From NCBI RefSeq assembly GCF_921293095.1, contig NC_060248.1:74283243-74347242 (forward strand): a stretch of DNA of 64,000 nt, read 5' to 3'. The stretch is from Ischnura elegans (lineage: Eukaryota; Arthropoda; Insecta; Odonata; Coenagrionidae). A program made the translations under genes and the position numbers. Positions 27,401 to 39,400 of the stretch are shown here, one piece after another. Within the stretch, counting starts at the first letter, position 1, and every line of letters begins with the position of its first letter. The notes under the pieces were generated by a model. That model searched no databases, was not told the DNA's origin, and was given only the letters and a program-made list of their open reading frames with translations.

Positions 27401-30400
27401 TTCCCCTCATTTCTTATGATTTTTTGTTTTGAAAATTAAATTTTAACTTGCTTGCTTATTCATATTTCTGCTTTTTTAAGAATTTAAAATCATGACCATG
27501 GAACTACTGTGTAAATGATCGTTTTTTTTATTAACTTCGATGTTTGTAGTGGTATGAAGTGTGTCCCAATTATAAATGTATGCACCTACCTTCCTGAAAA
27601 TATATCATTTGTCTAATTGATAATGTTCATTATTTTTTAAGCATCATTCAGTTTAGAGTGATTAACATAGTACAAGTTGTTTCACTAAAATTTTAGTGTA
27701 ATTTCTTTCATCATATAAACTTGAGTGGAAGTTCTTTTTTGATTTCGTACAAAATCAGTTTTTCATTCCATTTACTGTTTAATTTATATAAACATAAATA
27801 TTCTAAAATGTATTTTTTCTTCATTCTAGTTTGAAGATTTGCCTCCAGAGCAATCAATCACTGACCCTACTAAGAGCATTGCTGAATCACCTGTTCCACC
27901 AATTGTGACTGAGTTGGTTATGTCAGCGAAAGCAGTCACTGTTGCAGCTAATGGGAGCATGGAAAAAGGAGTTGAGAGGGGCTCGGAGAGTCCAGCTGGA
28001 ACAAACAGGGAAGAGGGAGGAGGCAACACTCAGGGTGAAGACTCTGGCATTGAGTCTATGGATGCTCTGTCAGAGAAGAGTCCCAATCAAGGAGAAAGCC
28101 CTTGTCGAAAGGAAGAAAAAGATCCGGAGACCTGTTGTGATAAGACACCTGCAGTTGCTAGCCCAGCTGTAAGCTCTGTTTCTGTTCCCATTAATCCCCC
28201 TAAAAACACTTCAGTGCCTTCTAATGGAGCTTCAGTTGCCTCAAAAACTGCAGCATCGGGTGGAACATCTCCACCCTCTGAAGAATCTTCCAAGTCCTCC
28301 AAGGGGCACGCACCACCTCAAGGGGGCATGTCACATAATATCAGTGGAGATCACTCGGAGGGGAAAGAGGCAGGTGTGGAAGTCACACCAGAGCATCCAG
28401 AAAAGATGAGTGCTGTGGGTGATGCGATAGGAATGAAGCCAGATGATGCTGGAAGTCAGGTGGAGGAAACTTCTGGGACCAATCCACCATCCTCACTCCC
28501 ACCTTCAGTTTCCAGCATGGGTCAACCCTTGACTACCATGCCTTTACCAACTTCCTCTTCATCTCCTCTACCTCCTGTTACATCCTCAGCTGTGTCTTCA
28601 TCTCCTCTTGTTGTAACTGCTTCATCACCAACTATTCCATCCTCCTCTTCGTCGTCCTCTCCACCCCCAACCAGTCAGTCAGCGGATTCGTCATCTATGG
28701 CGGAATCTGCAAAAACAGTTGTCCCCACGGGTAAGTCCTTCGAGGCTTCTTTCAAATCACCCATGCCAAGTGATAATAGTGAGACTAAGGAATCAAAAGG
28801 GTCTAGTGAAGTGTGCAGTGTGGAAACCTCTGAGAGTGATACGCTGAGAAGTGCTGGGGAAGGGACCCCTGCTGTGGCCACAGTTGCATCGCGAACTCCG
28901 GTGCAACCCACAACATCAGTTGAAGTTTCGCGTGCACCATCGATACAACTATCAAATCAATCCCCTACCCCCGCTACCACTACAACAGTTTATGCCATCC
29001 AACCTGGTGTTACCCTTAGTCAGTCTGCATCTGTTATTGCTGCCACCACATCTGGGGGGAGAGCTGTTGGATCCACCTCATTCAGTGTACCACCTGGTGC
29101 CAAAATGGTACCCATAAAATTAGTTACCTTACCCAAGGCTGGACAGGGCCAAAGTCAAGGAGGGGGAGCCACCAAAACTCTTTTGGAAGTTAGCATACCA
29201 AAAAGTGAGGCTGTGGCAAAAGGTGGGTCAGCTGGGAGTGGAGCTGTGGCCCTTCTGCCTACCACTGCCAGCCCTGTGAAAGTTTTAGTTTCAAAGGTTT
29301 CCCCAATGAAAGGACCTGGCTCTGCGGCAGTTGTTGGTCAGGGTAGTGTCGTTAGTGGAGGTGGACCTTCTGCTCAAGGTGTTACTGCTGTTGTTGTGAA
29401 ATCTGTTGTGGTTACTAGCACATCCCCTTCTCTTATCAACATGGTGTCGCAGCCAATGGAGCAGGCTGAGTCTCGAAATGTGCCTCCCGTTCGTAGTGGT
29501 GGAATACATAAGGATTCAGTGAGTTCCGAGACTATTATTGCGGTCACAACTGCTTCTGGAGTTGGTCACTCATCCGGTGTACGGTGGTCTGGTGCAGATG
29601 AGCTGTACGGAAAACGCTCATTTGAATCAGACTCAAAAGAATGTTCTGTTGGCAGCAGTGGCAATAAGACTCCTCCATCAACAATATCGTCACCTACATT
29701 AGAGGACCCCCAGCCAATCCGAATCACTCCCCCTCTGTACACTTATTCTAATCCAGAAAAGCACCGTGAAACTCCTTCTCCTTCGTTAGATGATGGGCAA
29801 AACCTCCTCGATTTGGAAGGACTCGATTCATCTGTAAATAGGTCACAGTCTAAGAAGGAATCTCAGTCATCTCTCAGAGAGGCTAGTGAAGGTATGCTCC
29901 ATGATGAGAAGTCAACAGAGGGCGATAGCATTTCTCTTGAGGGTATTGTTACGAGTAAAGACCTGATGGGTAGTTCAGATGCTCCTAAAGAATCTGGTGG
30001 AGATCATAACTATGTGTCCCGTAACAAAGGGAAAGAAAAGCGATTGGAGCAGTTGTTGATAGAAATTCCAACAGAATCAGAGTCAGAAGAGAAGAGGAAT
30101 GCACCTGCTGGGGGTCATGTGGTTGGTAGGAATACAAGATCTAGTACTAGATTGGTTAGTCCTGATGGGGGTGTCTCAGGAACTAAAGCAATGAGAGAAG
30201 GTTCTCCCCTTGTTTCCCGCTCTGCTCCCAAGGTGAGCCCCAAAGATCATAAAGATGACGAATCTGTGCCTACGCCTGGCTCGGCCATCGTCAAGTGCAG
30301 TCCGAAAATGAGTTCTGGGAGCAAGCTCAGTCCAATACCACGTGCCAGTAAGCGAAAGCGTCAGGAATCAGAGAGTAGTGGAGCATCATCGGTTGGAGCT

Positions 30401-33400
30401 AAAGAGGACCAGGAAGAGTCATTGCATGTGACACTCCCTGGACACAGGAGAACTGATAGGGAGCACAGGCGGAGTGCCACTCCTGATTCCAGTGAAGGGG
30501 GAACGCCAAGACCAATAAAAAGGAAGTGCTCCGAAAATGCAGCTGAGCTCATAAAAGCCTGTATGGGTTTGGAGGAAATGACAGGTGTGCCAAAACAACA
30601 GCAGTCCCCGTCCACAAATCATCCAGGTCCACCTTACCCGCAGAGCAAGCCTGTTACTGGTGGATCACAGACTTTGGCTCCACCACCAGTGCCAGCGACC
30701 AAAGAGGAAACTGACAAGATGCGGCATGCAGGTACACCACCATCTGGGACTGCCACCAGCTCAAGTGGAGCCACATTAGTTTCTAGCACTGGCAGTTCAG
30801 AAAGGCCGGATACAGATCAGCCCCCGACGAGGAGAGGGGGGAAGCCTCGTCGAGGTAATAATATTCATTAATTTTACGTAAATGGTTTTCTGAAGTCTTT
30901 CATTCAACTCAAATCAAGTCAATACTATGACAATTGGCTAATACTGGCTGCTGGAATTGTTTTTTTTTTGTCTGTAAAGTATCCAGGAAATGCTTTATTT
31001 TACTGCTGATGCGCTTATATGTTGAGTCTTTCCATACCTTCATTTCACAAATAAAACTTATTTTGATCACTCACATGTATATAATAGGTCTCATCAAGAT
31101 GGTCTTCAAAAAAATTAGGGTTTGAATTTTTTCTTGTGGAACCCTCTTTAAAGTTACCAAATGGAAAAAAATATGTTGGCAATGTTTCAACTCCAACGAA
31201 AGGGTCAAAAGCAAACTAATTACATTAACACCTGTCCCATAAGAGTGAAGTTTGGAAAAATAACTATTTCTAGCCAAAAAATTGAAGGTTTTGCTTAATT
31301 GAATAAAAAACTTTAGTAGTTGAAACTTAACTCATATATCATTACATAGTACATTTTATTGTCTTTAAGTTTTGTTCCAAGCAGGCACAGAAATGCATGC
31401 AACCAAAAGGATCTCAAAATTATAACTGCTTTCTAGACTTGCTTACCCATTAAATCAATTAATGAATTATTAAGGGTGAACTAATATTTGTTTGAAAATA
31501 ATATTCCATGTTAATTTTTAGTATCAGGATTATTTTGTTTTTTTTTTTAGGTTGGGCAGTCCATATCCTCCCTTTAGCTCTTTTGTGTACCAAGTCCATC
31601 TTGGTACAAGTATTTTTCCTAAATATTATTTAACTCAACAATGATAAATAGACAAGTGGTATGAAATTAACTTTTAGCTTTGGAAAAAGGAATGATCTGC
31701 AATTGAGTGGTTGTTATCTGCATATATTTGTGCCTACTTCCTCGATCTATAATTACATAAATTTAGTTTTAGGCATTTGAAAGACTTGCCCAAAATATTC
31801 ATTTCAAATGAAGCTCATTTCAAGTTATATTTAGGTCTATCAATAAAGTTCCAGATAACTTTCTCTTTTCAAAACTGTTATGAATAAGTTTGACGGACAA
31901 AGGAAAATCATTGAGTAGCAACCGTAGAAATTGAAGCTTCAGACTTCACCTTATAAGAGTTTGATGGGACAATTATATTTCATTTGATCTCATCCTTCAT
32001 TTCTTCAATGTTGATCATGGTATTCACCAACAATTTCAGTATCAACTCAAAGATGAATTTTTATTTTGAAACATCAAAATTGGTGAATACAGTGGAACTT
32101 GTTTAATACGTTTCTGAAGGGACCACAAAAAATGAACGTACTAACCAGGAAAACGTGCTAAGGAGGAAAGTAAATAATAGCAGTCGGGGTAATTGCAATC
32201 TGTGGAAAAGTCGCCATAATTACAATTACTATCGGTAGTTCTCGTAGGATCGCCTTCCTGAACTCTTTTCACCTTTAAAATCATGAAAATGAGCGCTACA
32301 TTGAAAAACAATACCATGTGAATAAAAATCACTATGTTTCATAGGTTTCCCGAAGACAATTACATGAAAACAGCGTCTATCTCCCGTGATTTATCCTATA
32401 TATATTTATAGAAAGAGGAAAGTAAAGCTAAGTCATTTCTTCTTTCTCACAGCATACTCGGAGAATATAACAACAACCCTGATTATGTCCACTGGTTGTT
32501 TTTAAACATCATAAAAATGGGACAAAATTGTATTAACCTTAAATTATGGCAAAAGCCATACACATTCGCTTCTGGAATAAAACCATATCGATTGTTATAT
32601 CGATCGATATATCGATTAATAACACGCAAGATTATTATATTACGACGTAATTACAAGAAGATTTTATATTATACAGTTGAAATTTACTTTAGAAATTTGT
32701 ATAATGTCGTCTGCTTACATGCCGAGATAACATATTTTTAAGCTAAGCTTCGCGTGGAGATCCAGAGCATCGTCTGCTCCCGCAGCAGTCGTCAAATACG
32801 CTAGACCTAATCTAGACCATTTAAAAGGAGGCAGTATAATACTAATTGTAGAATGTTATCTCATTTATTTCTACTGTTCCTTGGAAGGAGAAGCAATGCA
32901 ATGCTTCCATAGCCTTGACGTCGAGTTTATGGAGTACGTGCAGTACTGCTTTAGATAAAGTGGGAATTGGATAAGACTCATTTCTTCATCATGATAACTC
33001 GTGCAATAGCAACAATTGCCCACTCGCGAAATTTGTGTGCAGTGGGCACTCCAGAGGCAACAGAAGGCGAGGAGCTCGGGGTGGGGAAAATTTGGGCTTC
33101 TCATTGGCTGCAGTTTTCCATAGTCAGACATTCCTGATAAATAGCCGCATTTTATTATTCATCATGTCATAAGAATTGAGAAATGCATTTGGATAAATCA
33201 CGGTCGAAGAAAGAGATGTGGAATGAATGCAAGAATGTTAATGGCTAATAATAATAAATTAATTCATGAATTCGGAGGTTTACGACCCTTAAGAAGATAC
33301 TAGAGAACGAATTGCGGGTTGCGTCACGGCAAGCAATTGAGCGTACTAACCAGGAAAGCGCAATTTTTTTGAACGTACTAACCAAATACTTTTACCTGTA

Positions 33401-36400
33401 TTTTGTTCTGATTGTACCGGGACCGAGAGAAATCGCCTTACTAAGGAGGAAAACATACTAACGAGGAACGTACTAACCAAGTTCCACTGTATTCTTGAAT
33501 GTTAAAGGGAGAATTCATCAATCATCTAGAACTAACCATTTAGTACGTAAGTTCAAGGTTTTCAGAGAGATCAGCGATGAGCCTCAGAATGTGATTTTAA
33601 GTGAAAAAGTAGTAAGTCTACAGACACAGTACAAACTGAAATATTTTTTTTTAATCAAAGACTTCCAACTTAATGCTGCAAATTTTGACTGGGAATTTCA
33701 TTATTATTTTGAAGTTTTCAGTAGCTTGAAAGATAAAAACAGATATAGGATTGCCTAAACATGATAATAGAATGATAATCAGGCAAATGCCATATTCTTG
33801 GTATTTGAACAGGGTGGGGAAAAAAAGCAAGCTCTGTATTTTGATACCACTGCTATAAATATTTCTTCTCAAGGGGGACAGTGTATTTCCTTCTCCTTTA
33901 AATGCCTAGCCTAGTCCTGGAGTTTTCATCATCCCATGTTTTTAAGTTTAATTTTTACTAAGATAAAAATTAAACTTAAATCTTCAATGTCACTGGAAAA
34001 TTACAATATTCTTAAGATTAACACATAGTGAATATTTTTTAAACTGGTTGCATTGATCCTCCCGAAAAAAAACAAAAATGGCTACCATTTCCCATTTTTT
34101 TCCAGAAGGACGTATGGTTTTTACTAGGGATGGGTCGAATAGTAGATTTCTCGAATTCGAATATCGAATTCGAATATCAAATCATTGCTCGAATATTCGA
34201 ATACCTCGAATTTCGAATACCTCGAATACTAAACGATGAATGTGAAAATGTTTGACTAGGTCGCTTATGCAGCAGGAAACCCAAGATTTTGGCGAGTAAT
34301 TGTGACTGCCTTTAAAGGATTCAAACAGGAATTTAGCTGATTAATGGAATATTTTAATTTTATATAAACAATAGGGTAGTTTCCTTCATTAAAGAAAATG
34401 AAAGGCATTGATTGTGATTTGTTACCCACCATTGGTGTATTCATAATATACAAATTATTTGGTTCTAGAAATACCGGTTTAGACCAATGGCAATGGCCAA
34501 TTTTATCCTCATTTGAAAAAGGCCAGATTGGCACCCATGTAATGCCACTCCAGTTGACATCACAGGGACCTATTTTCTACACGAGAGGATAGGAGTTTAC
34601 ATCGTCTAAGGTTACCAATGCATGCATGAGGCACAAAGATCAGGGAAACATGTCTTAATAATCACTTATTAAAACTGGCTGTGGTCGGAAAGTTTTCTTC
34701 GCTTGATAAGGTATTAATAATCCTTATTTTAGCCAAGCGCTACCAGCTAGCATGGTACTCGGCTACCTGCTAGCATCCTGCGTCGTGTTAGCGCTCAGAG
34801 CCTCACCCCAAGGTCACCTCACTCGCGGCAGCGGGAAGCAGAACGACGTCACGCGGAGTTTTTCCCGGCATTCATACTTACCCGTCGCATTTTCGCGCGC
34901 TTGAAAATTTTCACTTTTAATTTAATCGCGAAAAATAGATATCGTCTTATAAAAATCTAGAATCGTTAAATACGTACTCCAGGAGTATTAATATTTCGAT
35001 TGAGGCTATAAAAAATAATAGGAGAGCACCGTATTTGAGCATTACGCCAAAATGCTAAGCCTCCGTCGTATTTCTTCGTCTTTCCGGCATTTATTTTCCT
35101 GCGTAAAATGCTTAAATAAAGTCAGAAATATGTCGTGTTTGGTCTTATTCTTTTTTAAATTACGCGCTTATTACTAATATTTCAATCTAATAAAAGCGTA
35201 ATATCAATAGCCGAAAGTCATTGCTAGACTACTTTTGGGCTAGTAGATGACTCATGCAGCAGTTGACCTCCAGAAATGGGGAACTTCGAAGCAGGTAAGC
35301 AGAAAAAGGCCAGTGGGTGAGTAGAGAGGGGGCGTGAGACACGTTTTTATTGTTCTAGTGTAACTTGATATTTTTTTCGAAGCTAAGGTCTTCGTAATAC
35401 GATCCCTGCGTGAGCTGGGACCTTTTGTTTGATTTCGGAGAAGAGGAAATCGTCGGAGGGGGTGGGGCGAACGCTGAATGGAGGGGGATAGCAGATCGTG
35501 GGAAATGCGCCAATGTCACTATCCCACGGCACTGATGAGTTCCTCCATATGGTAGTTTCATCTCCTGGGGAAGAAGGGTGAAACGCTATTCTTATTTTCC
35601 GGTAACTTGATATTTTTTTCGAAGGTGAGGTCTTCGTAATACGATCCCTGGGCAAGCCGGGACCTTTTGTTTGATTTCGGAGAAGAGGAAATCGTCGGAG
35701 GGGGTGGGGCGAACGCTGAATTGAGGTGGATAGCGGATCGTGGGAAATGCGCCAATGTCACTATCCCACGGCACTGAGCTTCTCCTGATGGGGGACACCT
35801 GGGATTTTCGGATTTTTTTCACCCGATCAATTTCGGTTCCCCACGTTGAACTCTATTCACCGCTCTAACCCGCGAATTTGATGTAGTTCGTCAGCTTGCC
35901 TAAAACGGCGCTGCATGCACTGAACGACTAGAGTTCTCCTCATTTTTTCGAGTCAACTACCAACGACGTGCGAGCGACAGTGTATGACGCGAAATTAAAA
36001 GTATTCGAGGTATTCGAGACGGCACCTTTGGCATAAATATTCGAGATCTCGAATATCGAATACTTTCTAGTATTCGAGGTATTCGAGTATTCGCGGATAC
36101 TATTCGCACATCTCTAGTTTTTACGCCAATACTCTTGAACTATTGATACGATAAGGATGGTTGTTGTTTATAAGGGAAGCTAATAGATGTGTCCACGTTT
36201 CCTCATAATTTTTTTAGAAGTTGATTGTTGCAAAAGGATCCTAAATTTAACAGCAAAAATTGTATTTTTTTCCATCCCTTTTTCTGTTTACGATGTACCA
36301 TTGACATATCAACCTTGGAAAAATTATTATGTATGCCTACAATATTCTTCATTGTATGTGGTCAACATTTTTTTGCCACCCTTGGCCAATGGCGTAACTA

Positions 36401-39400
36401 GTAATATGCTTTGGGGGGGTTGAGAGGGCTTTGGGGGAGGATGAGAGGGGTCAGTGGGAGCTACCCCCCAGAAAACTTTTGAAAGTTGAGGAAAAATTTT
36501 GAAAAATAACATGCCTGAAAATGCATTTTACATCATTTTGGCACTTAAAATTTAAATTTAAGCAGATGCAGTTGTTATATGTTTTCCAGACAAGATTTTT
36601 AAATATTTTTTTGATTTCTCTGGAGGCTTTAGGGGGGATCCCCTCATCCCCCCCCCCCCCCCCATACTCACGCCACTGCTCTTGCCTATCGAGATAGAGA
36701 TTAAGCAATCTTTTGAGTATCACCAAAAATTAAGAAATCAAATTTTCAAAGAATTAACTCATCATTACGTCTACTTATTGCCTACCAAATTTCTTTGACA
36801 TTGTAGGCACAAAGAATACTGTATTGGGCTTTAGAAAAGGTGAACGTTTTCAAACTGGTGGAATCGATCCTCCTGCAAAAAATAAAAAATAAATCAATCC
36901 TCCTGGTTGCTGGACATTTCTCAATTCCTCATAATTGGATAATGTAAAATACGATGTGGCATGAGCACCTTTTTCCTCTTCGAAATGGTTGTTTATTCTC
37001 TGAAAAGCTTATTGATGTGAGTTTAAAATAATACCTATTTAATGCAGGTACTACCCATTATAAACCTGTAAAAAAGCAAATTGTTTTGAGATTAGCATGT
37101 TTATGATCGTATTAGGCTTATTTCTTGGATGTAAAGGGAGGTACTATATATCTGCTATGATTTAGGTTTGATAGACAGTGGAATGAGTAAAATTTTCAGA
37201 TGGTTTATTTTTTTTTCTGATCCCAATGGTAACCGTGTAGACGCATTACATTACAGGAATTTTAATTCTGCAGCAGTCATTCTCTTAAAGGTTGACATTC
37301 AATCCTGGGTCTGTGAATTTGATGAAAACGGTGTGCCCCAGTGTTTATAGTTGAATTGAATATTGACTTGATAAACCTATTCTTCTAAACTAACATCCGA
37401 TAAAGTGGTCTATTATTAATCTATTCGACACTATTCCCCTTACTAGGAATTAACAATCTAGTGTCACTTGCTTAGTATTTTATCAACTACTACTGACCTC
37501 TCAACTTTGCTTTGTCTTTCGGATTATAGTTCTTGGGGAATGATCTCGGAAGTCCGGATGCTGCTCTGGAACCAATTTTTGGGTGATTTGTGTATGATGT
37601 GGCCTACGATATTTGCAAAATACGCAATAGTTATCCCAACATATAGCAGATTTATCCTGTGATCAATTTCATATTTTAGTATGGTAAAAGTGAATGTTTT
37701 GCAATTACTCGCATGAAACTTGTCCGAACATCCACTAAATTACATGGCGATGCCAGCTCTAGGGCTTCTAAGGGACACAGCCCTGTAGCGAGCACCAGCG
37801 AGTTCTACACTATAACTGCAATAGGCATGTAGGTGTTTCACCATAAGCCTGTTAGAGTACGCTAAAAGAAGAAGGTGCTTATTTTAAAGATTGGCTGTCT
37901 GAGTTTGACCTAACATTAATTGAAGCCCTTTATTGTTAAAGGGGAAAACATTCTGGTACCCTTCTGAGTGGTTTATTATCTGTCTTATTTTATCATTTTC
38001 ATCAACCCTGAAAATATGCTGTGGTGCCAAGATGATGTTCTCTGTGTCACTCTGAAAGATAATAATAATAATATCTTTATTGTTCTATGGGTCAAACATG
38101 TGACATAGAACATTGTCAGGGAGAACATCAAAACATACATGTTGTCATAAACTATCAGACAAAAATTCATTTACATTATAATAACCCTTAGGCTGTAGAA
38201 TTTTTTTAAATTCTGTCTTAAAAACATTAATATTTGAAATATGTTTTATACTCGTAGGCAATTTGTTAAAAATAAGCGAGGCAGAGTGATGTGGACCTCT
38301 TTTGGCACATAATTGTTGTAAGATATGTATATTTTCACTCCCACGGGTCAGATAGGTATGAACCGAGGAGTTTGGTAAATATTAGCTCTTAATGTCTCAA
38401 GCAGTCTAAGCCTAGGGTGTAGCTCCTGAGTCTATAGCAGCTCCTAGCCCTAATCATGTAAAAGGTGTTGCTTGCATCAATTTTGTCTTGTTGCGTCTCT
38501 TTCCTTTGTATTTTATTTAGTTTGTGCATTAAATCTTTCTGTGCTCAACTATCATTCAAGGTGTGTCCTGAAAAGTGTGAAGTAGCACCTGCCATTAACT
38601 TTTTTATCGGGTGTGCTTGCCTCATCAAGCTTGATGAATTTTAGTATCTTCAGCTCTATGCAACTAACGCTTCTTGTGTTCCTCGTTATGGGTTTTAATT
38701 TACCGTACCAGATATTTGACTTCACATGATACCTTTATTTTAACTCCGTTCATGACATAAAAATGAGGATAACTGGAAAGAAACTCACTGCTTTGCATTT
38801 CCATATACATATTTACATTTGTGTATGGGGTGACTGGAAACAGGAATTATTGCAGGAATTTAAAGCATTAGTGGTGAGAGGATTTTGAGTGAGCATTAGC
38901 CTATTATTATAAGTACAGGCAACCCCCGATGCAAAGAGACGTTAGGTATTTATTGGTGTTTAATATGCACCCCGATTATAAGAAAGGAATTTAAAGATGG
39001 GGAGGAATAAGAAAAAAAATTTCTAGTGAAGGCCGTGAGATCTGTACTATACGATTTGGACTGCTTGTGGCATCATATGCCCTGCAGTCCAGCAACACCT
39101 TGTCCGGTATGTCCGCAAATATCCACAGGGGAGAATGATGCCTCAGTATCTTAACTGGCTAAAGCACTCGACCGGAAATCGGGGGATCCGGGTTTGAATC
39201 CCGGTCAAGGCGAATGATTTTTTCTCTGTGGATCTTTCGCACGATTGTGCATTGCGGGTGACTCCCGTAAAAGTTATCACCGCGGCTAGTCCCGGTATAC
39301 TTTAAACTAGTCAAGAGCGAACACCTCTATGTGTTCTATGTCCGGGCCTGCTATCCGGCTGTGGCACTGTGCGCACTATTTGGACTGCTTGTGGATTATA

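Larger units (their letters stand above)
17757..27829. other. NCOA6 intron 4 (10.1 kb)
   Basis: Donor GTAAGT, acceptor TTCATTCTAG. It holds a SINE-like fragment (about 18040-18186), a pogo/Tigger element (about 18900-20452), a 23-base tandem repeat (20849-20904), a second pogo-type pseudogene (22667-23650), a LINE fragment (24370-24915), a small palindrome (25176-25212) and a partial family A MITE (26422-26750). The rest, including 21000-22600 and 26800-27829, shows nothing recognisable. Confidence 0.7.
34125..36116. mobile_element. hAT-like non-autonomous element 1 with perfect 8-bp duplication
   Basis: The 8-bp direct repeat GTTTTTAC (34117-34124 and 36117-36124) exactly brackets a 1992-base element. 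Its ends are TAGGGATGGGTCGAATAGTA and, in reverse complement, TAGAGATGTGCGAATAGTAT. An 8-bp duplication with TAG-type termini is characteristic of the hAT superfamily. Multiple TCGAAT/ATTCGA motifs are packed inside both ends and probably served as transposase-binding repeats. No transposase is present. MITE family B (34370-35035) and a 242-base tandem duplication (35361-35784) lie inside. Confidence 0.92.

Noticed and set aside
33495-33758. 87-codon + strand open frame immediately after the Tigger-like element
   Set aside because: No transposase or host protein motif could be recognised and the composition is like the surrounding intron.
36648-36663. Run of 16 C
   Set aside because: Simple homopolymer inside a small MITE; length may be partly sequencing error and no function is suggested.
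39140-39211. Functional tRNA-Ser(GGA)
   Set aside because: C at position 33, acceptor-stem mismatches and repetition within a 324-base unit indicate a SINE core.
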